Shown here: positions 11,521-21,970 of the stretch, piece after piece
How positions within the stretch are numbered: the stretch's first letter is position 1
Layout of the letters: each line of letters begins with the position of its first letter
NCBI GenBank assembly: GCA_948146395.1
Contig: OX411543.1
Location: 36,785,058 to 36,849,057, forward strand
Length of the DNA: 64,000 bases
Direction of reading: 5' to 3'
Origin: Fragum whitleyi
Lineage: Eukaryota > Mollusca > Bivalvia > Cardiida > Cardiidae
Translations under genes and position numbers: made by a program
The notes under the pieces: generated by a model
Databases searched by the model: none
What the model saw: the letters and a program-made list of their open reading frames with translations, nothing else
Told to the model about the DNA's origin: nothing

Positions 11521-11695
11521 TTAAGGTAGTGAAACCATCATAGTTCCGCAACGTCTCGGGATTAATGAACTTTAACAATGTTAACCGAGATTTCCTTATG
11601 ATTTTCATTAGGAAACCGCGGTGAACAATGGGAAAGATCATGAGTTCCAAAATGTTGTGAAACTATTACGGTTCCACTACCTTAATTACCACTAG
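11521..11695. repeat. MITE, GGTAGTGG family
   Basis: Terminal repeats TTAAGGTAGTG and CACTACCTTAA flank about 175 bp with an inner imperfect palindrome. It is intronic. Confidence 0.75.
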
Positions 11696-12421
11696 GGCCA
11701 TTTCTTTCGGGTTTTTTGTTCGCGGGAGTGCCGACCCAATTCATCTTATAACTGGAATGAAATTACCTTCAATCAATTTCATATTTCCCCCGATGTGGGA
11801 TTTCTGCTACGTCTTGCATATAAAATATGATTATTACTTCAACATTTTTCATTGAACCAAACAACCATGATTTAGAGACGGTTCCTTAGAAAATAATAAA
11901 GTCTAAAGAATTGATAAATTGATGTTTTTGATACATTAACAGTTATTACAAGAATTATTGAGGGACCTTCGTTTTTGGACTAATCATCTGAGAAGAAGAA
12001 ATGTGACATTTTATTCTGAATGAATTCGATAAAAAAGAAAGTTGTTATTGTAATCTTTAATTTTCATTCCGACTACAGGATTTTGGACCATTTCTTTTTA
12101 TTTTAATTCCATCTACCGATCCTTTATCTTGTTTCAATAGTCCCGCGAATCAAAAAATAAAATAATAACGACCTATCGGGTCCACAAACAAGCGTTGGCT
12201 TATTAGAAATACGATGGTGGTCTTTTTTGTCAACCAGTTAAAAGCATTTCACTGCTTTTTAAAACAAAATGTAGTTCACCTTAAGCAACGTTAGTAGCTC
12301 TTTTATAATTTAAAGGTCTGCGAGCATTATAAGTTTGGTTCATAATGACTTTATATTGGAATAAGTCTTTGTCATTTGTTTTAATAAGTGTCATTTCAAT
12401 TTTTAAATTAATGTTTTTCAG
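11696..12421. other. Chitin synthase intron remainder
   Basis: AT-rich sequence with no recognised repeat or exon. It ends in a good pyrimidine tract and the CAG acceptor at 12421. Confidence 0.5.
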
Positions 12422-13838
12422 GTGATGCTAATCGGAATATTTCACATGTTGGGCGTTGGACTTCTCATTTTCAACATACTTCCACATTTCGACGCATTTC
12501 GAGGAAACATGATCATACTAAATGTCGCTATTGTGCCATGTTTTCTCAGTTTTTTGATGAAGTTCAAGTGTTCGATCTGTGTACCACAGCGTAGATTAGT
12601 GTCTCTCATTGTTACGACAATTGCTGTGACAGCACAGCTTGGTGGGGTTTTCTGTGCTTTCGTATTTATTCTTAAAAAAGACATTATTCACACGGACGAT
12701 ACTGATATTTTAAAACTCAAAATTATGTATCCAATTTCTGTGTTCTTTATTTCCATAATATGGTGGGAAAACTTCATCTCTGGTCGAATGACTGTGTTTT
12801 GTAAAACATTTCATTTAGATACATTGAGGAGGCATTTAGAAAAGACGAGAACTAAAGCGAATTATATGGTTATTTTTGCAAAAATAGTCACTATTGTTAT
12901 TTATGCTTTATTTGTGGCCAAACAGGATGTCTTACAAATCACGGATACTAGTGTGCAACCAGTGTTGTCTGAAAATTTTACAACATTAGGCTTGGAAAAT
13001 TTAACAAGTTCTAGTCCAGCTTCAAATGTTACACTATAAATCCATTAGTAAACACAAACAGTTCAATAAACAATGCGGACAACTTTCGGACGTTCATTCA
13101 CAATTCACAAGAATTTACTTGTACAACGTTATTAAATCAAACAGAATCTTCTTCCATCCTTTCTTGTAAATCGGCTACAACAAATATGGAAATACTTTGT
13201 GAAAACGGTACCTCACTGTGTTCGAAGGTCATAGAAATTCTGGAAAACAAAACACAAGGAAGCATATTCGATGAGCACTATATAATAATAAATGAAACGG
13301 AGGATACAGTGACGTTTACAAACAGTTCAAATGATATCGTATGTGACAAAGAGGAAGATGAAATAGATGGAAAAGATATGTTGCGACTATTTTGTGAGAA
13401 TTCTGGTGTCAAATTGGAGCTTTTATGTAAGCCAGGTTATATTGAATGTCAGCGGATTTACCCTGAGCCTCCTGATCTGTCATTTCTCGACCAGGTTGTA
13501 GATCTTTGGAACGAAAACTACATAGTGTTGATTACTCTGTTCATGTCGATATTGTTTACTTACTGTTCTGTGTTATCGTGTAAACTACATATGCAGCAGT
13601 TTTCATTCAGTTTATCAATCATTTTGATATCACCCCTCACTTCCGGAATGATATACATGAATTGTACGGATATGTTTTCGTTTCAAGGAATTATACCGGA
13701 AGTTGCGTCCTGTGCACCAATGGATTTTGCTGAGATTCAATGGTCCGTTATCCAAGGAGGTGGTCTGTGGCTTTCAATTGTATTACTGACTTATTACATC
13801 TGGATTCCGAGATATGAAAGAATGGCAAAAGTAGATAG
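12422..13838 (+). CDS. Chitin synthase large exon: membrane bundle and outside loop (frameshifted)
   Basis: The first frame (12422-13036) encodes several membrane segments, starting around LIGIFHMLGVGLLIFNILP, then Asn-X-Ser/Thr sites. It meets TAA at 13037. The second frame is open from 13015 to the donor at 13839. It encodes a loop rich in cysteine and N-glycosylation sites (for example CENGTSLC and CKPGYIEC), two or three more membrane segments, and the basic stretch IPRYERMAKVDR that leads into the catalytic domain. The shift equals one missing base in 13015-13036. A very short intron could also join the frames, but its splice sites would be poor. Confidence 0.85.
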
Positions 13839-14125
13839 GTAAGTGCTCTTTTATACTGAAATATAATATTTACACTTTTGTTTGTTTGTTTTCTTGATTT
13901 ATTTGTTAAATAAGTTTGGTTAACTTTTTATTTTCTTTATTGATAAGCATGCCTACTTACTGCAAGTGGATAGTAAAATTATAAAAAAAAGCCGAATGTC
14001 CGATTTTTTTTCTTATTAGAATTCCCAGTACTATCTTTTTCTATTTACTAGATCTATGTAGGTCTATTTGCTTATGTTTAACAGATATTTTTTACCATTC
14101 GTTCTATAATTGTTTTCAATTCCAG
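13839..14125. other. Chitin synthase intron
   Basis: Short intron with a perfect GTAAGT donor and a TTTTCAATTCCAG acceptor. Nothing else is seen in it. Confidence 0.7.
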
Positions 14126-14347
14126 ATTGTTCGTAGAACCACTTAAGGAGTGTTTCTTCAATGATATCAACATGTTACTTCGTCGTAAGAACGACAGGAC
14201 TCACAGGTACATGAAGAAACCTCTACTCAGATCTATGAGTCAGCCTGACGCCACCCACCTTAAGGGTATACCACAGATCAAGGTGTGCGCGACAATGTGG
14301 CACGAGACCATAACAGAGATGTCACAGTTATTGAAATCACTGTTTAG
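14126..14347 (+). CDS. Chitin synthase exon: start of catalytic domain
   Basis: It encodes LFVEPLKECFFNDINMLLRR, a variable basic linker, then KVCATMWHET and EMSQLLKSLF. CATMWHET is a signature of animal chitin synthases. It enters and leaves in phase 2, with donor GTAGGA. Confidence 0.9.
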
Positions 14348-14669
14348 GTAGGAAATACTATATACATTTTTTTCTAGCCGTACGTTCAGGATTACAAAGC
14401 GATATATACTGTTTGTAAATTAAAGTCCGCTTTTCACGTGCACTTGCATTCAAAGTGGGGTATAATTTGCAAACAGTTTTCACCATTTTGTCATCCTGAA
14501 CGAAGGACAGGTCGCTTGATTTATCAGTACTGATAGGCTAAGATTAAACGGTCGATTTAAGGATAACGTTTGAAATGCATGTTTCTTTATATTGTAAGTC
14601 ATTTCATTACAATCAGCGAAAAAGTGTTTTCTACAACAGTTACAATTTTGTGGTTATTATTTGTTCGAG

Positions 14670-14755
14670 AAATATCTCCACAAAATTTCGGAACCATTTA
14701 CTTGAAGCAGTTAAATTTAAGTATGAGAAAACACCATTTATGCCACCGAATGAAG
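14670..14755 (+). CDS. Chitin synthase exon: linker to FDDAFE
   Basis: A short exon chosen by phase: the preceding AG plus A completes Arg, and the final G joins TT of the next exon to make Val (PPNE-V-HIIFDDAFE). It reads NISTKFRNHLLEAVKFKYEK and is of the expected size for the region between LKSLFR and HIIFDDAF. An alternative in-frame acceptor lies at 14639, adding ten residues at the exon start. Confidence 0.7.
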
Positions 14756-15373
14756 GTACTCTGCAGTTACAGCCATAGGGGTCCAAACTTCACCCTCTAT
14801 TACCATATACACAAATAATATATTATACTTTTGGTCTATGTGGTGAAAGGGGGTTAAATTTTGGACCCCTACGTTTACAGCGTTACACGGTTTTAATGTT
14901 CATGTTTCCGTCGCGGCATTTTTTCATTTACTATCCATCACTCGGAAAATACCCTCTCTGATCTCAGTAAACTTAAATATTTTGAAAAAGAGATTAGATC
15001 ATAGAGGTGTCAATAGGATGTCTGGTTTCGAAAATTAAAAATTCGGTTAGGTAGAATGTTTACTCTTTCTGCATTTTTTGCTAGAACCTTACACTTTCGA
15101 CCATGGTCGGTACTTTCCGCACTACCCAGATGTTCCCTTTTGTGACGGATCTCATTTCCGTACCATCTACTTCATCCTATCTGTTATAGGCTGGATATAC
15201 ACCATGCAGCCAGTGTTCGAGCCCAGGGTAAATCAAACGCCATTGACCCTGACAGCTTTACACCAGAAAGTAAGCAAACATTTCATTTGAGTTCATAACC
15301 TAATCGTAAATATATCAAAGACATTAGCTGTTTGTAAAACACATACTAGTAAATAAATCCAGATTCATTTTTA

Positions 15374-16230
15374 GCTCCACTGGCCAGAAGGCCACCGTTG
15401 CTATTGTCATGGCGCCGTTTCTGCAGTCCGTCTGTCCGTCCATACGTTCGTAAGTGCGCCCGGTCGTAAACTGTTTTTTTTTTAAATCTTCTTCTCAGAA
15501 ACTACTAGATTAATTTGAACCAAACTTCACAAGAAAGATCCCTGGGTGACCCTCTTTTTGGGGTTGTTCTAGGATTTTTGATCCCATGAAAAGCAATGCT
15601 TTAATGGGCGTAGCAAATTTCCATATAAGGTAATATGTAACTTTTCTCAGAATCTAATTGATGGATATCAACAAAATTTCACTGGAACCATCCTTGAGTG
15701 ACCCTTTATCACTGTGCAATAGATTATTGTGATCAGATGAAAAAATATTTTTTATAGTCAGTTCTCTATATGATATATAGTGGACGCTTTGGAAATCATT
15801 TTCTCAGAATCAAACAAATTGATATCAACCAAATTTCACTATGTGAACTTTGGGTGACCCTTTATCAGACTTCAAAAAATATTGTGGACAGATGAAAAAT
15901 ATGTCTTTTTATGAGCGGAGGTTAATTCTATATATGTAATTTAGTGGAAACTTTGAAAACCATTTTCTCAGAACCTTACATATGAATATCGACCAAATTT
16001 CACTGGAATGTTCCTTTGGTAGCCCTTAATCAGAATGCCAAAAAAATCTGTGATTGGATAAAAAAAAGGGGTAAACAGGCGGGGCTCAATTTCTTTGTGT
16101 TTTTAGTGATGATGATTTTTTCTTTAAAATTGATGAAAGCACTTAAATTCTCATCTAATCGTATCAATTGATTCAGGCCTGTGGAGCGAATCAGCTACTC
16201 AAGTAGTTATAGTTTTTCGTTTGTTAGGTA
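15374..16230. repeat. AGCTCCACTGGC-type interspersed repeat
   Basis: Starts TTTTTAGCTCCACTGGCC and contains several copies of a motif like ACCAAATTTCACTGGAATG...TGGGTGACCC, with a GTCCGTCTGTCCGTCC stretch near the start. The same family occurs at 46465-48475 and 63380-64000. It fills much of this chitin synthase intron and has no coding content. Confidence 0.65.
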
Positions 16231-16415
16231 TGATAAAATACCGAGATGCGTAAAGCATATTATGTTCTGAACTTAATCAGAAAGAATATGCTTGTAATGT
16301 TTTGATTTAACCTTATACTGATATTAAGCAAAGTTACTTTCTGAAACGTGTCCCCTTTCATAATGAGATTTCGAATATCGTTTACATATATCATTTTATT
16401 CAACTTTTACTTTAG

Positions 16416-16687
16416 TTCACATCATATTTGACGACGCTTTCGAAACGGTAACACAAAACGGACGCAAGATAAGACAACCCAACGAGTACTTAATGCAGTT
16501 CTTAGAATGTAACGAGAAAGCCGCGAGGGACATTGCCCAATGTGACGCCAGCGAATGGGAGTGTATACCCAGTAAGATGCCAACACCATACGGCGCCCAA
16601 CTAAAGTTCACAATGCCGGGAGGTACCAAGATGTTTGTTCATATGAAGGACAAGACAAAGATTCGTCACAGAAAACGGTGGTCACAG
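16416..16687 (+). CDS. Chitin synthase exon: FDDAFE to RKRWSQ
   Basis: Encodes HIIFDDAFETVTQNGRK, then MPTPYGAQLKFTMPGGTKM and HMKDKTKIRHRKRWSQ. These are conserved blocks of the animal enzyme leading to the membrane-apposed catalytic core. Acceptor TTACTTTAG, donor GTAAAT, leaving in phase 0. Confidence 0.92.
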
Positions 16688-16734
16688 GTAAATAGATCAA
16701 AGATATAAAAGAGCATGTGTATTTACTTACTTAC

Positions 16735-16850
16735 GGTAAATAACCGTAATAGTTCCACAACGTTTCGGAAGTAATAAACTTTGAGAGTGTTAACCGAGGT
16801 TTCCTAATGATTTCATTAATCATTGCGGAACTATTACGGGTCCACTATAT
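16735..16850. repeat. MITE fragment, GGTAGTGG family
   Basis: Contains CCGTAATAGTTCC and the reverse complement GGAACTATTACGG around a shortened centre. Intronic. Confidence 0.6.
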
Positions 16851-17063
16851 TTTTCGTTCAAAAACTATACTTTGAGTTTTGAAGATTAATAAGAGCTTAA
16901 ATAAGCATATTTGAACAAGGGACAGATAAAGACTTCCAAAACCATAATGTCTATATACATGAGAGGGGAAAATGGAAAAGGTTTCTCTTTTATTCCAAGT
17001 GCATTATACATCAGAGCTTCTGTCACCTGCTTTCAGTGTACAAAGAAGAAAACGTTTAAAAAA

Positions 17064-17323
17064 TGTGACCCGTCAGGCGAGTAGGGACCATCCGGGAATT
17101 CCGTAGAATGAATTATTGAAAATGAGATTTGATCCAGCATAGGTCAACCAGACGTCGCATTTCAAAAATTCTTTCACAGAACGGTAGAAAAACATTCTAG
17201 ATAAAGGAAATAAGCTCGGTGCAAAAAGTGTCGACCCTAGTCAGTCTGCGCAGTCCGCGCAGTCTGACTAGGGTCGACACTTTACGCACTTCCCAGATGG
17301 TCCCTTTTCGCGTGACGGGTCAC
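17064..17323. repeat. Palindromic MITE, GTGACCCGTCA family
   Basis: Outer ends GTGACCCGTCA and TGACGGGTCAC, with a second, inner palindrome (GTGTCGACCCTAGTCAG and CTGACTAGGGTCGACAC) around TCTGCGCAGTCCGCGCAG. Relatives are at 58645-58897, with half copies at 1086, 9951 and 30286. Confidence 0.8.
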
Positions 17324-17469
17324 AAATTATACCCTTATTTGCATGTGCACTTACGTGCAAAGCGGAGAATTATCTGAAACATTCACCATCCTAAAAGTAG
17401 GACAGATGCGTAAAATCAAATAAATTAAAAATGAATACTTGTTGATAAGGAAGCATTCCTTTTTTTCAG

Positions 17470-17598
17470 ATTATGTATTTGTACTATTTGCTTGGCTTTA
17501 AGACATTCGGAATGAAGAAACTTAACGATATTCTGAAGAAACCAGCGAACGCTAGTGCTTCTCTCTTCTCATTTTTGAAACCAGAATACCAAGAACAG
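17470..17598 (+). CDS. Chitin synthase exon: MYLYYLLG block
   Basis: 43 codons, phase 0 to 0. It opens IMYLYYLLGFKTFGMKK, matching the MYMYYLLG block that follows RKRWSQ in animal chitin synthases, then a divergent linker. The donor is GTATTT, and a MITE begins four bases into the intron. Confidence 0.9.
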
Positions 17599-17602
17599 GT
17601 AT

Positions 17603-17831
17603 TTAACCCTTTCCTGTTTTACAAAATTTTGGACCTGTCCAAATTCAAAGGTTTTGCAGACGAAAGTTTAAAGTGGATTTAATTTGAAAAATAACCATTC
17701 AGTAGGGTAGAAAATAGTGTGGAAAAAGAAGAAATTGCTTGTCAGAAGCAATTTCTTCTTTTTTCTCAATGTTTTCTCAATCATAAAATCACAGGCACGT
17801 AAAAAGCAGGGATTAAACAGCAAAAGGTTAA
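17603..17831 (+). mobile_element. piggyBac-like MITE, copy 2
   Basis: 229 bp from TTAA to TTAA, with CCCTTTCCTG and CAAAAGG ends and the central hairpin. It begins four bases after the donor of the preceding chitin synthase exon. Restoring the empty site leaves the first eight intron bases unchanged, so it probably did not damage the splice site. Confidence 0.85.
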
Positions 17832-18191
17832 TAATGTTTTATTTTTCTTTGTTTGAGATTAAGATGTCCGTTCTCTTTTTATAAACCCTAGTCGAAAAGA
17901 TATAATAAAACAAAATGTCTTAATAACTTCAATGTAGATTTAATTAGATTAGGGGAGCGCTGAACTGTACTGTCGTGTCCTTTGTATTATCTACATGTAT
18001 ATAATACAAAAATGTGAAAGAAAATAACAACAACAAATTTTGAATACCTTAAGAAAAACATAGTTGTTGGATTAAACATCAGCAAAATAACACATCAGTA
18101 TTGTAGGTAGGTTTATCTACGAAATATGCTGTATAATTTCGCAACATACGCATGACTTACGTATAAGTCTTTGATTTTTGTTATTTTTCAG

Positions 18192-18327
18192 ATGAAAAAC
18201 ACTTTTATTCTCACCCTGGATGGTGATGTAGATTTCAATCCAGATGCCGTTATTTTACTGCTGGACAGAATGAAGAAGAATCCCAAAACTGGAGCCGTAT
18301 GTGGACGAATCCATCCCATAGGTTCAG
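18192..18327 (+). CDS. Chitin synthase exon: LDGDVDF
   Basis: Encodes NTFILTLDGDVDFNPDAV and CGRIHPIGSG. The DGD triad is the UDP-sugar/metal binding site of this family. It leaves in phase 1, giving Gly across the junction. Confidence 0.95.
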
Positions 18328-18717
18328 GTTTGTGTCAAATATTTGAGCAAACAACCGGAAAGTTAAATGCTTTCGAATTTGTGCCTTTGACTATTTGGAA
18401 ATACGAGAGATTAAGTCCAGCCACTGACTCCATTTCACTTATATGGAACAATCAGTCTCAATTAGAGTTCGAAAAATGATTTTTTATAAGAAATGTTAAC
18501 AAAAATGGAGTCTAAACAATTAACTTTAAAGTGGGGATACACTCAAATCTACTTATACAGTTCGTAATACGTTTAATATCAAAATGAAGATTTTTAAAAA
18601 ATTCAATGATGCAAAAATATATCTTGAAGTGATAGAAATCACGATGGATAGAGATGTATATAATATTTTGAAACAGGGGTAAAGGTAAGGAGAGGTAAAG
18701 CCAGCTTAAAGTCTTTA

Positions 18718-18810
18718 TTTCTCAACGAAACCACTATGTTGTGGGTACTCGTTTGAATCGTCTTGAAAAGACGATTCCAATGAGTGCCAATAACTAAGGG
18801 TTTGTAATTT
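18718..18810. repeat. Small palindrome, TTGTGGGTACTC family
   Basis: TTGTGGGTACTCGTTTGAATCGTCTT pairs with AAGACGATTCCAATGAGTGCC. Relatives are at 41486-41570 and 59238-59303. Confidence 0.6.
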
Positions 18811-18876
18811 TGTTTTCAAAACAAATTTGATATAAAATCCAAAACACTACCTCTATCTGTGGCCCTGTGGAATATC

Positions 18877-19035
18877 TTTAAAGGTAGTGGAACCGTTATA
18901 GTTCCGCAATATTTTAGACCATATGTTTTTTGACAATGTTAACCGAGGTTTCCTTTTGAAAATCATTAGGAAACCTTGGTTTATACTGTTAAAGTTCATT
19001 ACTCCTGAACCATTGCAAAACTATTACTACCTTAA
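18877..19035. repeat. MITE, GGTAGTGG family
   Basis: AAGGTAGTGGAACCGTTATAG at the left and CTATTACTACCTTAA at the right. It lies just upstream of the next exon. Confidence 0.7.
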
Positions 19036-19077
19036 ACATGCAGGCTGATCAATAATGAATTAAATCCACCTTTACAG

Positions 19078-19278
19078 GTCCTATGGTGTGGTACCAACAG
19101 TTTGAGTACGCTATTGGACATTGGCTACAAAAAGCTGCTGAACATGTACTCGGATGTGTGTTGTGTTGTCCAGGCTGCTTCTCACTGTTTCGAGCCAGTG
19201 CCCTCATGGACGATAATGTGATGAACACATACACGACCAAGCCGACAGAGGCCAGACATTATATCCAGTTTGAACAAG
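19078..19278 (+). CDS. Chitin synthase exon: catalytic acceptor region
   Basis: Encodes PMVWYQQFEYAIGHWLQKA, VLCCPGCFSLFRASALMDD and the YTTKPTEARHYIQFEQ stretch. These are among the most conserved blocks of the enzyme. Phases fit on both sides (G|GT both times). Confidence 0.95.
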
Positions 19279-19845
19279 GTAATAGGACTGTTTAAAAGAC
19301 AGCCATAATTCTGTTCTCCTTGTACCGAATCGAGTTTCAACTATCTGATATATGACTGCATTTTAAAGTAATTATATAAGGATACGACTATATAACAAGT
19401 AAAGAGATGGAAGAAAAATATGGTTGAAAGCGAAAAACGTTATAGTCAATATTATTTTCACAAATATACTTCAATTTATGTTGAGATCATTACCTTTTTG
19501 TAAGCAATAAATATCGTGAAAGGACCTATAGTTATAAATATTATGGTATTTATACAGACAAAGACGACCATAGAAAAAAGTTAAAAAAAATACTTTTTTG
19601 CATTACTGTTTTATTTTTTCCTACGTATTTCTATCGTTTTATTCCCATAAGTTAAAAAAAAAGATCGACTATGATGCTTTAAATATGACAGACAAAATTA
19701 ACGTTATTAGAGTATAGGTTCTCAAATTTCTGTTTTCATAAGATATGTACCCCTCAACGAGAGATAATTTTAAGTAATCGTAGATAAGTATTTAGAATTT
19801 CCGAATATTGAAGGATAAATATGTCGACCGTGCTTTTCTTTATAG
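19279..19845. other. Chitin synthase intron
   Basis: AT-rich, with several poly-A and poly-T runs. No repeat family is recognised. Confidence 0.5.
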
Positions 19846-19931
19846 GTGAAGATCGATGGTTGTGTACATTATTACTACAACAGGGTCATAAGATTGATTA
19901 CGAAGCCGGTGCCGACGCTCTCACATACGCT
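19846..19931 (+). CDS. Chitin synthase last exon, part before the insertion
   Basis: Encodes GEDRWLCTLLLQQG and IDYEAGADALTYA. EDRW supplies the proposed catalytic aspartate. The frame ends at GCT (Ala), exactly where the family continues Pro-Glu, but here a 149-bp insertion follows. Confidence 0.93.
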
Positions 19932-20080
19932 TACAACATTGTCTTACGTATGTATTTTAATATTGTAACTAAATTGTGTCATTTAAATTGGAATTGCATT
20001 TTGTTATCCTTATATTGTACTACTCTATTGTTGTATGTACTTTTTTACCGAAATAAATCTATCTATCTATCTATCTATCT
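19932..20080 (+). mobile_element. 149-bp insertion resembling a non-LTR retrotransposon 3' end
   Basis: The AT-rich segment ends CCGAAATAAATCTATC with five or more CTAT repeats. This is the usual look of a 5'-truncated LINE tail (AATAAA followed by a short tandem tail). Removing it joins GCT to CCC GAA TCA and restores the family's reading. Its length is not a multiple of three. It cannot be a standard intron ending at 20080, because no AG occurs between 19948 and the exon. No clear target duplication is seen. Confidence 0.75.
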
Positions 20081-21970
20081 CCCGAATCATTCAACGAGTT
20101 CTTCGTACAACGCCGTCGATGGGCACCCTCGACTATGGCCAACATCATGGATCTTTTAGCCTCCTGGAAGACGACTATCAAACATAATGATAATATCAGT
20201 AGAATCTACATAGTTTACCAATTTGTCATGTTGGCGTCTAGTTTACTCGCACCTGCTACGATTACTCTCATGATTGCCGGGTCTTACTCCGCTGTCTTAA
20301 GCATTGGTGCTACTGACTCGTTTATCTTGTCTCTAACACCCATTGCGGTTTTTATTTTTGTTTGTATGAAATGTAAGAACGATTTGCAGTTAAAATTCGC
20401 GGCCATAATGTCAGCCTTTTATACACTTATAATGATACTTGTTACAATCGGCATGGTTCTTAACATAGCTAATGAAGACTTGCTGTCTCCAAATGTATTG
20501 TTTGTTTGTGGTCTTGCTATTATTTTCATCCTTGCTGGCTTATGGCATCCTAAGGAATTCTCTTGTCTGTTACATGGAATTTTATATTACTTTACCGTTC
20601 CATCTACTTTCATTTTCCTGACAGTGTATTTCTTCTGTAACCTAAACAACGTGTCTTGGGGTACTCGAGAAGGCCCGAAAACAGCTGAGGCCAAACCGCC
20701 AGAGGAAGGTGGTGCGGCAGCACAGCAACCTGTGGAGCAAAAAGGCTTCTTTCCTGGTCTTTTTGATCTTATTAGAGGAACATTTTGTGGAAAAAAGATC
20801 GAAAACTTCACGAAAGAAATTCAACAACGTTTCAAGAAGAATAAGCCAAAAGAAGCTAGCCCTGCTCCCACTGTCGCCTTGCCTAAACCCGTACCAACTG
20901 ACGATTTTGTAGATTTCGGTATTTGGATGCATTCCGGTGTATTTGAACGAGGAGAATTTCTGACTTGTAGCGAAGATGAAACTACATTCTGGGACAGTAT
21001 AATAAAGAAATACCTTTACCCGCTAGAAAACGATAAGAAACACTAAGAGCAAATAAAGGAAGAACTAGCGTCTCTGAGAAATAACGTTGTCTTTGCCTTC
21101 TTTCTACTCAACTTTCTATTTTGCGTCACACTACTGCAACTACAACTGAATCGAGATAAAATTTTGTCAATTTATATAATGGGGAAATATGAACCCGTTT
21201 CTGTAATATTCCTTGGGGTGTTCTCGTGCTTATTGATAACCCAATTTATAGCCATGCTTTTCCATCGCTGGGGTACTTTTCTGCATTTGGTTTCAAATAC
21301 GAAGTTAAGGGTCTTTTCAACTGGAATGTCGGACGAAGAACTCTTTAGATGTTATCTGAAGGAGTGCGTCAGCTTGATGAATGGGAAGAGTCAAATTTTG
21401 AGTGGCAAGGAAGCTGAGAGCGAATCGGACAAAGAGGACTCCACTCTGAATGAAAGTGAGCGTCACGTGAATGTGGATATACCGGAAGAGGAAGAAGCGG
21501 ATGAATATAATGCGGATGAAGAAGACGCCGAAGAGCAAACCGTCAACCAGATCGATGGAAGTTTGGCCAATACGTTGTATAACAAACGCTTTAAGGATAA
21601 TTATAAAGAGGCCATGAAAACGGTTAATCGTCGTCGAAGACAATCCATGATGGTCAGAAAACAATCTATTTTTAACACCGGTAGCCAACAAGAAAATCCT
21701 AGACTAGATTTTTACGACAAGCACAAGAGAAACCCAGCGTATAGACAATATCACGGAGACACCGGTTCACAAGCAGGTAGTCAGGCCGGCCATTCGGACA
21801 GACAGAGCAGTCGTGACCAATCTGAAAGAGGTGGTAGAATGAATCACCAACGAAACAATCAAAGAATACATTTCAGCGATAACCACGTGGATTTCGAGAG
21901 AAACCAGTACAGACCAAACAGGAATAATTTTAGAGATCCTAGAGAGAAAAGTAGATACCACAGAAGATAG
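20081..21970 (+). CDS. Chitin synthase last exon, part after the insertion (internal TAA)
   Basis: Opens PESFNEFFVQRRRWAPSTM, the processivity motif, then about six membrane helices (from IYIVYQFVMLASSLLAP to IFILAGLW and a further pair). A basic/Pro linker and DDFVDFGIWMHSGVFERGEF follow. A TAA at 21044-21046 interrupts EnDKKH, but the same frame continues with EELASLRNNVVFAFFLLNF, another helix, and QFIAMLFHRWGTF. The tail is acidic (about 21410-21550) and then rich in Arg, Gln and Ser, probably disordered and cytoplasmic. It ends at 21970. Confidence 0.9.

Larger units (their letters stand above)
9624..21970 (+). pseudogene. Chitin synthase gene, multi-exon, probably disabled
   Basis: Chitin synthase (glycosyltransferase family 2) polymerises UDP-GlcNAc into chitin at the plasma membrane. 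About 1,580 codons can be chained through phase-compatible exons: 9624-9658 (tentative), 10245-10419, 11356-11490, 12422-13838, 14126-14347, 14670-14755, 16416-16687, 17470-17598, 18192-18327, 19078-19278 and 19846-21970. In order they give N-terminal membrane segments, a Cys-rich loop, CATMWHET, FDDAFE, RHRKRWSQ, LDGDVDF, the GEDRW acceptor site, QRRRW, more membrane segments, and an acidic then Arg-rich tail. Three lesions are present: a one-base frameshift (13015-13036), a 149-bp insertion (19932-20080) and an in-frame TAA (21044-21046). Everything else reads cleanly, so the damage is recent, or this is a null allele with intact copies elsewhere. The true first exon was not found; some molluscan chitin synthases carry an N-terminal myosin head, and none is visible here. 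Confidence 0.9.

Noticed and set aside
15084..15226. Exon of chitin synthase between LKSLFR and HIIFDDAFE
   Set aside because: It needs phase 1 in and gives phase 0 out, whereas the neighbours need phase 2 in and phase 1 out. The exon at 14670-14755 fits both phases and the expected length.
19821..20159. A 112-codon protein starting GEDRW and running through the insertion
   Set aside because: After 19931 the frame follows inserted AT-rich sequence and then reads the true exon out of frame. It is a by-product of the insertion.
20587..20932. Minus-strand frames opposite the last chitin synthase exon
   Set aside because: They are shadows of a real coding exon on the plus strand, with no family signal of their own.
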